From the NCBI RefSeq assembly GCF_005877905.1, contig NZ_SWDV01000046.1, forward strand, positions 1 through 57,203: a stretch of 57,203 bases of DNA, written 5' to 3'. Of the stretch, positions 45,701 through 56,822 are shown one piece after another. The position numbers and the translations under genes were made by a program. Position 1 is the stretch's first letter; each line of letters begins with the position of its first letter. The stretch comes from Pseudomonas nicosulfuronedens (lineage in GTDB: Bacteria; Pseudomonadota; Gammaproteobacteria; Pseudomonadales; Pseudomonadaceae). The notes beneath the pieces are model-generated. The model was not told where the DNA came from. It did no database searches and saw nothing but the letters and a program-made list of their open reading frames with translations.

Positions 45701-47593
45701 ATGAACGCCCCGATCAGTTGCCTGCGTGACGTCGAAGCACTGGAACAGATCCCGCTGCAAGACCGCGACCTGCCGCCCAACACCTATGAACTGCTGCGCC
45801 ACTCGGCGCAGCAGTTCGGCCCCTCTACCGCCCTGAGTTTCCTGATGCAGGGCTCGGCGGCCGAGGAACCGGTCCAGGTGAGCTACGCGGAGCTGTTCGC
45901 CCGCGTCACCCAGGCTGCCAACGCCTTCCACCGCCTGGGCGTCAGGCCGGGCACTTCGGTGTCGTTCCTGCTTCCCAACCTGCCGCAGACCCACTATGTG
46001 ATCTGGGGCGGCGAAGCCGCGGGGATCGTCAATGCGATCAACCCGCTGCTCGACCCCGAGCACATCGCCGAACTGGTGCGCGCCGCCGACTCTCGCGTTC
46101 TCGTCACGTTGGCGCCCTTCCCCGGCACAGATCTGTGGGACAAGGTCGCCGGGCTGCGCGAGTACCTGCCGGAACTGAACGCCATCGTCACCGTCGACAT
46201 CGCCAACCTGCTGCCCGAACCTCAGCGTTCGGCAATCCAGGCCGCCCGCGGCGCTCTGCCCGAGGGCGTGCTGGACTTCGACGAACTGCTCGCCCAGTGC
46301 CCGGACGACCACCTGGAGAGCGGCCGGATCATCGGCCCGGACGAAGTCGCTTCCTACTTCCACACCGGCGGCACCACCGGCACGCCCAAGCTTGCACCGC
46401 ACAGCCATTTCAACGAAGTGGCGATGGCCGAGATCATGGGTCTGAACGCCGACTACGACGGGCATGACGTGCTGCTCTGCGGCCTGCCGCTGTTCCACGT
46501 CAATGGCGTGATGGTCACCGGCCTAGCCCCCTTCATGCGCGGCGGCGAGGTGCTGCTGGCCGGCCCCCAGGGCTACCGCAACCCGACCCTGATCCAGGAC
46601 TTCTGGAAACTGGTGGAGCGCTACAAGGTCACCAGCTTCAGCGGCGTGCCGACCATCTACGCGGCCCTCTTGCAGGTGCCCAGCGAAGGCCGCGACCTCT
46701 CCAGTTTGCGCTTCGCCCTGTGCGGTGCGGCGCCGATGCCGGTGGAGCTAATCCGCCAGTTCGAGGCGAAGACCGGCCTGAAGATCATCGAAGGCTACGG
46801 CATGACCGAAGGCACCTGCGGCACCAGCTGCAACCCACGCGGCGGCGAGCGTCGAGCGGGCTCCATCGGCCTGCGCCTGCCCTACTGCGAGCTGAAGTCG
46901 GTGATCCTCGATGGCGACGGCCAGTACCTGCGCGAGGCCGCCGTGGACGAGATCGGCAATATCTGCCTGCGCGGCCCCACCGTATTCAAGGGCTACCTGC
47001 AGGCCAGCAAGAACAAGGACATCTGGGTCGACGGCGATTGGTTCAACACCGGCGACCTGGGCCGCATCGACGCCGACGGCTACATCTGGCTCACCGGCCG
47101 CAGCAAGGACCTGATCATCCGCGGCGGGCACAACATCGACCCGCAGATGATCGAGGAAGCCCTGCACCGCCACCCCGCCGTGGCCATGGCCGCCGCCGTG
47201 GGCAAGCCGTGCCTGAAGGCCGGCGAGCTGCCCGTGGTGTACATCCAGCTCAAGCCGGGCATGCAGGCGAGCGAAGCGGAGCTGCTGGAGCACGCCGCCC
47301 GCCATGTACCCGAACGCGCCGCAGTGCCCAAGGACGTCTGGCTGCTGGACGCCATCCCGGTCACCGCGGTGGGCAAGACCTTCAAGCCGGCACTGCGTCT
47401 GGATGCCATTCGTCGCGTGTTCGAGGACGAAACCCGCCACCTGTCTCCTCCCCCGCGCATCGAGGTGATCGCCGATGACCGCGTGGGTCAGAAAGCGCGT
47501 CTTTTCGTCGGCGGCCTCGACCTAGACTCACGCGCTGCACTGACCGACCGCCTGGGGGGCTATGCAGTGCACGTGGAGCTGCTGGAAAGCTGA
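45701..47593 (+). CDS. Acyl-CoA synthetase (AMP-binding)
   Basis: A 630-residue adenylate-forming enzyme that activates a carboxylic acid to an acyl-CoA. The P-loop is YFHTGGTTGTPK (about 220-231), with GYGMTEGTCG, the adenylate motif INTGDLGRIDADGYIWLTGR-like residues, and LIIRGGHNIDPQMIE in the C-terminal lid. A C-terminal extension (after about 570; EVIADDRVGQKARLFVGGLD) is beyond the usual end. The acid substrate is not clear from the sequence. The ATG at 45701 has GCGGAGAACAAG upstream. It is 31 bases after the esterase gene, consistent with ester cleavage followed by activation of the acid. Confidence 0.9.
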   Translation: MNAPISCLRDVEALEQIPLQDRDLPPNTYELLRHSAQQFGPSTALSFLMQGSAAEEPVQVSYAELFARVTQAANAFHRLGVRPGTSVSFLLPNLPQTHYVIWGGEAAGIVNAINPLLDPEHIAELVRAADSRVLVTLAPFPGTDLWDKVAGLREYLPELNAIVTVDIANLLPEPQRSAIQAARGALPEGVLDFDELLAQCPDDHLESGRIIGPDEVASYFHTGGTTGTPKLAPHSHFNEVAMAEIMGLNADYDGHDVLLCGLPLFHVNGVMVTGLAPFMRGGEVLLAGPQGYRNPTLIQDFWKLVERYKVTSFSGVPTIYAALLQVPSEGRDLSSLRFALCGAAPMPVELIRQFEAKTGLKIIEGYGMTEGTCGTSCNPRGGERRAGSIGLRLPYCELKSVILDGDGQYLREAAVDEIGNICLRGPTVFKGYLQASKNKDIWVDGDWFNTGDLGRIDADGYIWLTGRSKDLIIRGGHNIDPQMIEEALHRHPAVAMAAAVGKPCLKAGELPVVYIQLKPGMQASEAELLEHAARHVPERAAVPKDVWLLDAIPVTAVGKTFKPALRLDAIRRVFEDETRHLSPPPRIEVIADDRVGQKARLFVGGLDLDSRAALTDRLGGYAVHVELLES

Positions 47594-47599
47594 TGAAAC

Positions 47600-47626
47600 A
47601 CCCGGCCGACCGCCGGTCGGCCGGGT
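47600..47626 (+). terminator. GC-rich hairpin after the acyl-CoA synthetase gene
   Basis: A perfect 12-base stem ACCCGGCCGACC / GGTCGGCCGGGT with a GCC loop starts eight bases after the stop codon. It lacks a T-run, so it may be a weak terminator or an mRNA 3' stabiliser. Confidence 0.55.
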
Positions 47627-47744
47627 CTGGCTGCGAATTGCCAGTAGTCAAATCTGACTAATACTGATGGCTCAATGTGCGAAGAGGACTACAGGGAGAG
47701 TCAGTCGTGCACATCATCAGTCGCCACCCGACTTCCGCTGCGCC

Positions 47745-48683
47745 ATGAAAGCCGCGCAGTGGAACGAAGACATACGCCAACTCCAGCATCTGCGCCTGTT
47801 CCAGAACGTGGCCGCGGGTCACCTGGAGCAATTGCTGAAGGACTTCCGCGCCTGTGAACTGGAGCGCGGGGAAATCCTGCTGTCGCCCTTCAACCGCAAT
47901 CACTTCCTTTATATGGTTCTCTCCGGGCACCTGACGGTGTACCTGGGCTCCTTGGACAACCAGCCGGTCAGCACCCTGCATCCGGGTGACTGCGCCGGCG
48001 AAATCAGCTTCATCGACAGCGACCATCCCTCGGCCTACGTCGTCGCCAGCGAACCGACCACCGTGCTGCGCCTGCATCGCGAAGCGCTGATCGGCCTGTT
48101 CGAGCACTCCCCGCAGGTCATGCAGAATCTCCTCTCGGTCCTCTGCGAACGGGTCCGCGAGGGCAACCGGATCATTCTCGACACCGAGCAGAACGCCAAC
48201 CTCGACACCCTCACCGGACTGTTCAACCGGCGCTGGCTGGAGCACATCTACGATCGCGAGAGCACGCGCTGCGCCTTCAACGAACAGCCCATGTGCATGC
48301 TCATGCTGGATGTCGACCACTTCAAGAACTACAACGACGAGCACGGTCACCTGGCCGGCGACTACGCGCTCTGCCTGGTCGCCCACACCCTGCGCAGCCA
48401 GTTGCGGCCCAAGGACAGCATGGCGCGCTACGGCGGCGAAGAGTTCGTCATCCTCCTGCCGGAAATCGCCATCGAGGAAGCCCGACGCATCGGCGACCGC
48501 CTGCGCCAGAGCCTGGAGCAGGTTGCCTCCTTCTACTCGCCGGTGGGCGTGCTGCCCGGCGTCACCGTGTCCCTGGGCCTGGCCGAGATGGACATCCAGG
48601 AAAACCTGCCAAGCCTGATCCTGCGCGCCGACGGTGCCCTCTACCAGGCCAAGCAGAAGGGCCGCAACTGCCTCTGCGGATGA
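47745..48683 (+). CDS. Diguanylate cyclase with degenerate cyclic-nucleotide-binding domain
   Basis: A 312-residue cytosolic protein. Residues about 15-135 form a CRP/cNMP-binding-like barrel, and 150-312 a GGDEF domain. The active site is GGEEF (230-234), with the RPKD inhibitory site (221-224) five residues before it, so product feedback is expected. In the barrel, the phosphate-binding cassette GEISFIDSDHPSA (85-97) has Pro where CRP has the phosphate-binding Arg. Start is uncertain: the ATG at 47745 gives a normal domain start, the ATG at 47667 adds 26 residues, and neither has a clear Shine-Dalgarno site. It follows the acyl-CoA synthetase gene and precedes the dipeptidase gene. Confidence 0.88.
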   Translation: MKAAQWNEDIRQLQHLRLFQNVAAGHLEQLLKDFRACELERGEILLSPFNRNHFLYMVLSGHLTVYLGSLDNQPVSTLHPGDCAGEISFIDSDHPSAYVVASEPTTVLRLHREALIGLFEHSPQVMQNLLSVLCERVREGNRIILDTEQNANLDTLTGLFNRRWLEHIYDRESTRCAFNEQPMCMLMLDVDHFKNYNDEHGHLAGDYALCLVAHTLRSQLRPKDSMARYGGEEFVILLPEIAIEEARRIGDRLRQSLEQVASFYSPVGVLPGVTVSLGLAEMDIQENLPSLILRADGALYQAKQKGRNCLCG

Positions 48684-48760
48684 GCCTCGCTGTCCTTCAT
48701 CCGCCCTTCTGTTAGATTGCGCCCCAGCAAGAAAACCAATAACAAAGCTGGGAAGCTGAC

Positions 48761-49918
48761 ATGCGCAAACTGCTGATCATCCTGCTCGTCCTGCTGGCCG
48801 TTGGCCTGGGGATCTTCTTCAACCTGCCGGGCTACATGGACCGCAAGATGAACACCGTGGCCAGCCCGCCACCCTACCCTGCCTCGCCCGAGGCCCAGGC
48901 GCTGCACCAGACCCTGTTCGTCGCCGACCTGCACGATGACGCCCTGCTCTGGGACCGCGACCTGCTCGATCGCCACAACCACGGCCACACCGACCTGCCG
49001 CGCCTGCTCGAAGGCCATGTCGGCCTGCAGGTGTTCTCCACCGTCACCAAGACGCCGCGTGGCCTGAACTACGAAAGCAACAGCGCCGACAGCGACAACA
49101 TCACCCCGCTGGTCATCGCCCAGCGCTGGCCGGCCCGCACCTGGAACAGCCTGCTCGAACGCGCGCTCTACCAGGGCGAACTGCTGGACAAGGCCGCCGC
49201 CGGCAGCCAGGGCAAGCTCACCCTGGTGCGTAGCCGCGACGATCTCACCCGCTACCTCGCCGCCTGGCAGAAAGACCCGAAGCGGCTCGCCGCCGTGCTG
49301 GCCACCGAGGGCCTGCACCCACTCGAAGGCAAGCTGGAGAACATCGACCGCATGTACGACGCGGGCTTTCGCATCATGGGCCTGACCCACTTCTTCGACA
49401 ACGAAGTCGGCGGCTCTGCCCACGGCCTGAAGAAAGGTGGGCTGACCGAGTTCGGCCGCCAGGTCATCCCGCGTCTGGAAGACAAGAAGATGCTGATCGA
49501 CCTGGCCCACGCCTCGCGTCCGCTGATCGACGATGTGCTGGCGATCGCCAGACGCCCGGTGATCGTTTCCCACACCGGCGTCGCCGGTACCTGCCCCGGC
49601 CCGCGCAACCTCACTGATGCGCACCTGCGCGGCATCGCCAACACCGGCGGTGTGATCGGTATCGGCTACTGGGACGGCGCGGTCTGCGAGACGTCGGTGG
49701 ATGCCATCGTCAAGGCGATGCGCTACGCCGCCGACAAGGTGGGCGTCGAGCACGTGGCACTGGGTTCGGACTTCGACGGCGCGGTGAATGCGCCCTTCGA
49801 CACCACCGGTCTCGCGCAATTGACCCAGCGCCTGGCCAAGGCCGGTTTCAACGAGCAGGACATCGCCGCCATCATGGGCGGCAACGTGCGCAGGCTGCTG
49901 CTGGAGAGCCTTCCGTAG
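48761..49918 (+). CDS. Membrane dipeptidase (M19)
   Basis: A 385-residue zinc dipeptidase of the M19 (renal dipeptidase) family. An N-terminal anchor (about 4-22, LLIILLVLLAVGLGIFF) directs it to the membrane or periplasm. The metal site is visible: HxD in VADLHDDALLW, the bridging Glu in LATEGLHPLEG, His in VIVSHTGVAGTCPGPRN, His in the LTHFFDNE region and Asp in GSDFDGAVN. Substrates may include D-amino-acid-containing dipeptides. It lies 77 bases after the GGDEF gene. Its stop is 18 bases before a hairpin that precedes rhlB. Confidence 0.9.
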   Translation: MRKLLIILLVLLAVGLGIFFNLPGYMDRKMNTVASPPPYPASPEAQALHQTLFVADLHDDALLWDRDLLDRHNHGHTDLPRLLEGHVGLQVFSTVTKTPRGLNYESNSADSDNITPLVIAQRWPARTWNSLLERALYQGELLDKAAAGSQGKLTLVRSRDDLTRYLAAWQKDPKRLAAVLATEGLHPLEGKLENIDRMYDAGFRIMGLTHFFDNEVGGSAHGLKKGGLTEFGRQVIPRLEDKKMLIDLAHASRPLIDDVLAIARRPVIVSHTGVAGTCPGPRNLTDAHLRGIANTGGVIGIGYWDGAVCETSVDAIVKAMRYAADKVGVEHVALGSDFDGAVNAPFDTTGLAQLTQRLAKAGFNEQDIAAIMGGNVRRLLLESLP

Positions 49919-49935
49919 GCCAAGTCAATAGGCAG

Positions 49936-49966
49936 GATGCCCGTGGCACTTCGCCCTGCGGGCATC
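49936..49966 (+). terminator. Hairpin between dipeptidase and rhlB genes
   Basis: GATGCCCG (49936-49943) pairs with CGGGCATC (49959-49966) about a 15-base loop and is followed by TTGCATTAC. The T-run is short; this is a weak candidate terminator or attenuator. Confidence 0.45.
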
Positions 49967-50014
49967 TTGCATTACACTGGCGGCCGTTCATTCCTTAACC
50001 AGTACGAGACCACC

Positions 50015-51583
50015 GTGCTCAAAGCACTCAAGAAAATCTTCAGCAAGGGTGATGGCGAGCAGCCCGTCACCACGCCGGCAGCCCCCGCTCCCGCTGCCTC
50101 CGAGCCCGCCCAGAGCGGCGAAAAGCGTCCGCGCAAACCCCGTAACCCGCGCCCGCCCCGCGAAGCGGCCGAGACCGCCGATGCCGCCGCGAAGCCGGCC
50201 CGTGGTCCCAAGAGCGACAAACCCCGCGCCGAGCGTTCCGAGAAAGGCGAACGCGGCGAAAAACGCGAGCACGCTCCGAAACACGAGCATGCCAAGGCCG
50301 AGGGCGCCGACAAGCCCCGCGAGCCGAAACCGCGCCGCGAGCGCAAGCCGCGCCCGCCGGTGGTGGACAACTGGAAGCTGGAAGACTTCGTGGTCGAGCC
50401 GGCCGAAGGCAAGACGCGCTTCCATGATTTCAACCTCGACCCGCGTCTGATGCACGCCATCCATGACCTGGGCTTCCCCTACTGCACGCCGATCCAGGCG
50501 CAGGTACTGGGCTTCACCCTGCGTGGTCAGGACGCCATCGGCCGTGCCCAGACCGGCACCGGCAAGACCGCCGCGTTCCTCATCTCGATCATCACCCAGC
50601 TGCTGCAGACCCCGCCGCCGAAAGAGCGCTACATGGGCGAGCCGCGCGCGCTGATCATCGCGCCGACCCGCGAGCTGGTGGTGCAGATCGCCAACGACGC
50701 CATTGGCCTGGCCAAGTACACCGGCCTGAATGTCATGAGCTTCGTCGGCGGCATGGACTTCGACAAGCAGCTGCGCACCCTGGAATCGCGCTTCTGCGAC
50801 ATCCTGGTCGCCACCCCCGGCCGCCTGCTGGACTTCAACCAGCGCGGCGAGGTGCACCTGGACATGGTCGAGGTGATGGTGCTGGACGAAGCCGACCGCA
50901 TGCTCGACATGGGCTTCATTCCCCAGGTCCGCCAGATCATCCGCCAGACCCCGTACAAGGGCGAACGCCAGACCCTGCTGTTCTCCGCCACCTTCACCGA
51001 CGACGTGATGAACCTGGCCAAGCAGTGGACCGTCGACCCGGCAATTGTCGAGATCGAGCCGGAAAACGTCGCCAGCGATACCGTCGAGCAGCACGTCTAC
51101 GCCGTCGCCGGCAGCGACAAGTACAAGCTGCTGTACAACCTGATCGCGCAGAACGACTGGACCCGCGTGATGGTCTTTGCCAACCGCAAGGACGAGGTGC
51201 GCCGCATCGAGGAACGCCTGACCAAGGACGGCATCAGCGCCGCCCAGATGTCCGGCGACGTACCGCAGCACAAGCGCATCAAGGTCCTGGAAGGCTTCCG
51301 TGAAGGCAAGATCCGCGTCCTGGTCGCCACCGACGTCGCCGGCCGTGGCATCCACGTCGACGGCATCAGCCACGTGATCAACTTCACCCTGCCCGAAGAC
51401 CCGGACGACTACGTGCACCGCATCGGCCGTACCGGCCGCGCCGGCACCACCGGTACCTCCATCAGCTTTGCCGGCGAGGACGATGCCTTCGCCCTGCCGC
51501 CGATCGAGGAGCTGCTGGGCCGCAAGATCAACTGCGAAATGCCGCCCACCGAGCTGCTCAAGCCGGTTCCGCGCAAGCACTGA
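50015..51583 (+). CDS. rhlB: DEAD-box RNA helicase RhlB with basic N-terminal extension
   Basis: ATP-dependent RNA helicase, probably of the RNase E degradosome. The 522-residue protein starts at GTG 50015 ([16 protein letters not shown]). Residues about 20-120 are a Lys/Arg/Pro/Ala/Glu-rich disordered stretch. The helicase core follows: Q motif ([19 protein letters not shown]), AQTGTGKT (about 178-185), [17 protein letters not shown] (about 290), SAT and [11 protein letters not shown]. coli RhlB is about 420 residues, so the extension is the main difference. TTGCATTACACT about 40 bases upstream may hold the -10 box. The gene is followed by a strong terminator. Confidence 0.94.
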   Translation: MLKALKKIFSKGDGEQPVTTPAAPAPAASEPAQSGEKRPRKPRNPRPPREAAETADAAAKPARGPKSDKPRAERSEKGERGEKREHAPKHEHAKAEGADKPREPKPRRERKPRPPVVDNWKLEDFVVEPAEGKTRFHDFNLDPRLMHAIHDLGFPYCTPIQAQVLGFTLRGQDAIGRAQTGTGKTAAFLISIITQLLQTPPPKERYMGEPRALIIAPTRELVVQIANDAIGLAKYTGLNVMSFVGGMDFDKQLRTLESRFCDILVATPGRLLDFNQRGEVHLDMVEVMVLDEADRMLDMGFIPQVRQIIRQTPYKGERQTLLFSATFTDDVMNLAKQWTVDPAIVEIEPENVASDTVEQHVYAVAGSDKYKLLYNLIAQNDWTRVMVFANRKDEVRRIEERLTKDGISAAQMSGDVPQHKRIKVLEGFREGKIRVLVATDVAGRGIHVDGISHVINFTLPEDPDDYVHRIGRTGRAGTTGTSISFAGEDDAFALPPIEELLGRKINCEMPPTELLKPVPRKH

Positions 51584-51883
51584 TCGCTTGCTGCACCACA
51601 AAAAGGCGAAGCCACCCGGCTTCGCCTTTTTTGTTTCCAGCGTTTTTCAATCGGGCGTTACCTCCGGTGACGCATCCCCTTCCTAGAGCCTCTCGTTTCT
51701 CCCGCCGGACCCGCTGGGACGACCGTACGCCATCCCCCCGCAAACAATGGCCACGCGCCATTACCCGCGAAACAGGCCACGTTCCAGCCTTTTTTGCTCA
51801 GTTTTATTTACAGACGTAAAAAAATTCGCACGCTTCTTGCAAAGCACGCGAGAACAATTCCAAGAACTCGTCGGAATCCTCCC
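51584..51883. other. Region between rhlB and the chemoreceptor gene
   Basis: This 300-base gap begins with the rhlB terminator (51601-51635). The second part is AT-rich near 51790-51835 and contains the palindrome TTTACAGACGTAAA, presumably the chemoreceptor promoter region. A FliA-type (sigma-28) TAAA-N15-GCCGATAA site was not found. No gene seen. Confidence 0.5.
51601..51635 (+). terminator. Intrinsic terminator after rhlB
   Basis: AAAAGGCGAAGCC / GGCTTCGCCTTTT with an ACCC loop, followed by TTTTGTTT. The structure is a strong rho-independent terminator 18 bases after the rhlB stop codon. Confidence 0.93.
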
Positions 51884-53842
51884 ATGCCCTTGCGCGCCAA
51901 ACTTGCTCTGAGTTTCCTCTCGGTCGGCCTGATCCCCGTACTGGTGATGGCCATCGTGGTCTATCTCCAGGCCAGCCGTGCCCTCGAAGAACAAAGCCTG
52001 AACGCCCTGGAGGCGGTCGCCAGCATCAAGCAGCGGCAGCTGATGGACGCCTGGAAGGCCCGCAACGACCAGCTCAGCAGCCTCGCCACCAACCTGGGCA
52101 GCAACTACGCAGGGCTGGACAGCGACTCCCTGGTGACCACCGCCAACTACGACCGCCCGGTATTCGAGAACTTCATCAAGACCTTCGGCTACCGCGAACT
52201 GCGCCTGGTGGCCGGCGACGGCAAGGTGGTGTTCAGCCTTGGTCGTGGCGTCGACTACCAACAGAACATCGGTGATCCGCAGTGGCGCGACACGCCGTTC
52301 GGCCAGTTCATCCGCAAGGCACTGGACAGCGGCAAGGCCAGCATCAGCGACCTGGAGCAAGCGCCCAACGACCAGCAGCCCGTGCAATGGCTGGCCGCGC
52401 CGATCAAGGACAACGGCAAGCTGCAACTGTTGCTGGTCCTGGAGCTGCCGCTGGCGGCGATCAACGAAGTGATGCAGAACCGCCAGGGCCTGGGCGACGA
52501 CGGCGAGACCTACCTGGTAGGCGGCGACGGCAGCCTGCGCTCGGACTCGGTGCGCTTCGCTGACCACCACGTGCGCCGCGACAAGGAAAGCCCCACCGCG
52601 CTGCCCGGCCAGGCCATCGGGAAAGCCCTGGCCGGTGAACAGGGACGCCTCGCCGAAATCGGACTGAGCAACGAGCCCGCACTGAAATCCTTCGTGCCGC
52701 TCAACCTCGATGGCGTGCACTGGGCGCTGGTGGCGGAAATGGACCAGGCGCAGGCCTTCGCCCCGGTGCGCAAGCTGATGTGGCAGATCCTTGTGCTTGG
52801 CCTGCTGACCCTGATGGGCGTGGCCGCCGGCACCTGGCTGGTCAGCCGCAGCGTGATGCGCCCGCTGGGCGGCGAGCCGGCCAGCATGGCTGCGCTGGCC
52901 CAACGCCTGGCCAGTGGCGAACTCAAGTTGGGCGACGATGCCAGAGCCAGCAGCGGCCTGATGCAGGCCCTGCGCGAAATGACCGTGGCCTGGCGCCAGG
53001 TCGTCGAGCGCCTGCGGCAGGCCAGCGAGGCCGTGGGCGATGCCAGCGGCGATATCCTCGACGCCGCCGGACGCACCAGTAACCACCTCGACCAGCAGCA
53101 GGAAGCGCTGGAAATGGTGGTCAGCGCCGTCGACCAGATGGCCGCCACCGTGCAGGAAATCGCCGGTAGCGCCAGCCGCAGCGCCGACGGCAGCGCCGCC
53201 GCGCGCCAGGCCTTCGTCGCCATGCAGGGCACCCTGCAGCACATGATCGGCCGTCAGGACCAGTTGCTGGTCGGCCTGCGCCAGGCCGACGGTGTGGTTC
53301 AGACCCTGGCCGGCGAGAGCCAGCAGATCGGTTCGGTGCTCGACGTGATCCGCTCCATCGCCGAGCAGACCAACCTGCTCGCCCTCAACGCCGCCATCGA
53401 AGCCGCTCGCGCCGGTGAAGCGGGTCGTGGTTTCGCCGTGGTCGCCGATGAGGTGCGCAGCCTCGCCCAGCGCACCCGCAGCGCCACCGATGAGATCGTC
53501 GCCATCGTCGGCAGCCTGGGAGATTCCTCCGTTCAGGCCCAGTCGAGCATGAGCGGCGCCGGCGAACAGGCCCACACCCTGGAGCAGGACACCCAGGCCG
53601 TGATCGAGGCCCTCGGCGCGCTGGACGAGTCCCTGCAGGGCGTGCACGCCATGGCCTTCCAGATCGCCGCCGCCGCCGAACAGCAGGCCGCCACGACCCA
53701 GGAAGTGAACCAGCACATGCACCGCCTGAGCGACATGACCGTGGAGAATCGCAAGACCGCTGCGCACACCCGTGATTGCGGCGAGCACCTGCGCCGCGTG
53801 GCCGGCGGCCAGCAGGAGCTGGTGGCGCAGTTCAAACTGTAA
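51884..53842 (+). CDS. Methyl-accepting chemotaxis protein
   Basis: A 652-residue chemoreceptor. It has a first membrane helix (about 9-29), a long periplasmic sensor (about 30-295) with a Cache-like pattern ([40 protein letters not shown]), a second helix (about 297-320) and a HAMP-like region ([20 protein letters not shown]). The signalling domain has the hairpin tip [20 protein letters not shown] (about 493-512). It lacks a C-terminal CheR-tethering pentapeptide and ends in QELVAQFKL. The ATG at 51884 is chosen because the upstream frame is non-coding. The ligand is unknown; position before dauBAR makes an amino acid or amine possible. Confidence 0.91.
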   Translation: MPLRAKLALSFLSVGLIPVLVMAIVVYLQASRALEEQSLNALEAVASIKQRQLMDAWKARNDQLSSLATNLGSNYAGLDSDSLVTTANYDRPVFENFIKTFGYRELRLVAGDGKVVFSLGRGVDYQQNIGDPQWRDTPFGQFIRKALDSGKASISDLEQAPNDQQPVQWLAAPIKDNGKLQLLLVLELPLAAINEVMQNRQGLGDDGETYLVGGDGSLRSDSVRFADHHVRRDKESPTALPGQAIGKALAGEQGRLAEIGLSNEPALKSFVPLNLDGVHWALVAEMDQAQAFAPVRKLMWQILVLGLLTLMGVAAGTWLVSRSVMRPLGGEPASMAALAQRLASGELKLGDDARASSGLMQALREMTVAWRQVVERLRQASEAVGDASGDILDAAGRTSNHLDQQQEALEMVVSAVDQMAATVQEIAGSASRSADGSAAARQAFVAMQGTLQHMIGRQDQLLVGLRQADGVVQTLAGESQQIGSVLDVIRSIAEQTNLLALNAAIEAARAGEAGRGFAVVADEVRSLAQRTRSATDEIVAIVGSLGDSSVQAQSSMSGAGEQAHTLEQDTQAVIEALGALDESLQGVHAMAFQIAAAAEQQAATTQEVNQHMHRLSDMTVENRKTAAHTRDCGEHLRRVAGGQQELVAQFKL

Positions 53843-53853
53843 GTCGCCTTCTT

Positions 53854-53932
53854 GTAGCAGCGAGCTTGCTCGCGAACCGCACAACACCCGGACCACCGGC
53901 GAAATGCGTTCGCGAGCAAGCTAGCTCCTATA
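53854..53932. repeat. REP pair, slightly degenerate
   Basis: GTAGCAGCGAGCTTGCTCGC with GAA at the left (53854 on), and TTCGCGAGCAAGCTAGCTCC with TATA at the right. Both outer ends have base changes relative to the other copies (GTAGCAG for GTAGGAG; CTAGCTCCTA for CTCGCTCCTAC). It lies between the chemoreceptor gene and dauB. Confidence 0.88.
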
Positions 53933-53956
53933 GGTCGCTCATCCGACCACCCGCCC

Positions 53957-53985
53957 TTGCCGATCAAGACAACAGAGTCCAGAAT
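53957..53985 (+). promoter_or_regulatory. Candidate dauBAR promoter
   Basis: TTGCCG at 53957-53962 and CAGAAT at 53980-53985 are 17 bases apart (each four of six to consensus) and lie just upstream of dauB. Weak boxes fit an operon that is induced, in P. aeruginosa by D-arginine through DauR. Confidence 0.35.
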
Positions 53986-54016
53986 GGAAAAATAAATCCA
54001 CTATCGGAGTCTCGTT

Positions 54017-56108
<2,092 letters not shown>

Positions 56109-56198
56109 GCTGCACGCCGTGACAGCCTGCGGGCGCTTGCGGCACACTCGCCGGCGCCCGCTCCCTCGCCCGCCTCATCGCCTCCGAGAGCCTTGCCC

Positions 56199-56822
56199 AT
56201 GACCGCCGCTGATCCGCTGGACAACTACAAGGCCATCGCCGACGCCATCGCCGCGCTGTTCTTCCCCCACGCCGAAGTGGTCATCCACGACCTGCGCAAC
56301 CAGCGCGTGGCGTACCTGGCGAACAACATCTCCAAGCGCGAGATCGGCGACGACTCGGCACTGGAAGACATGCTCGAAGGCGGCCATGACGAACGCAACA
56401 TCGGCCCCTACGAAAAGCTCAACTGGGACGGGCAGAAGATCCGCTCCATCAGCACCGTGCTGCGCGACGCCAAGGGCGAGCCGCTGGCGGTGCTGTGCAT
56501 CAACCTCAACATCACCCTGTTCGAGACCGCCAAGGCGGCGCTCGACCTGTTCCTCTCCCCCAGCAAGGTCATCCCGCAGCCGGACGCGCTGTTCCGCGAC
56601 GACTGGCAGGAGCGCATCAACACCTTCCTGCATGGCTGGCTGCAGCAACGCCAGCTCAGCCTCTCCACGCTCAGCCGCGACCACAAGCGCGAACTGGTTC
56701 TTGCCCTTCACGCCGAGGGCGCGTTCAAGGGCAAGAGCGCGGCGAACTACGTGGCCAATGTCCTGAACATGGGCCGGGCGACGGTGTACAAGCACCTGAA
56801 GGAGTTGAAGGAGGAGGTTTGA
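56199..56822 (+). CDS. dauR: DauR transcriptional regulator (YheO-like PAS + HTH)
   Basis: A 207-residue regulator. A YheO-like PAS domain occupies about 1-125 (LFFPHAEVVIHDLRNQRVAY, PLAVLCINLNITLFE), and a C-terminal HTH about 150-207 (ANYVANVLNMGRATVYKHLK). In P. aeruginosa DauR represses dauBAR, and D-arginine or 2-ketoarginine relieves it. The ATG at 56199 is preferred to an adjacent TTG at 56193. It follows dauA by 90 bases and is the last gene of the operon. Confidence 0.92.
   Translation: MTAADPLDNYKAIADAIAALFFPHAEVVIHDLRNQRVAYLANNISKREIGDDSALEDMLEGGHDERNIGPYEKLNWDGQKIRSISTVLRDAKGEPLAVLCINLNITLFETAKAALDLFLSPSKVIPQPDALFRDDWQERINTFLHGWLQQRQLSLSTLSRDHKRELVLALHAEGAFKGKSAANYVANVLNMGRATVYKHLKELKEEV

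Noticed and set aside
51761..53896. 711-codon minus-strand open frame opposite the chemoreceptor gene
   Set aside because: It is the complement of a certain MCP gene; composition is that of an antisense shadow and it ends inside a REP pair.
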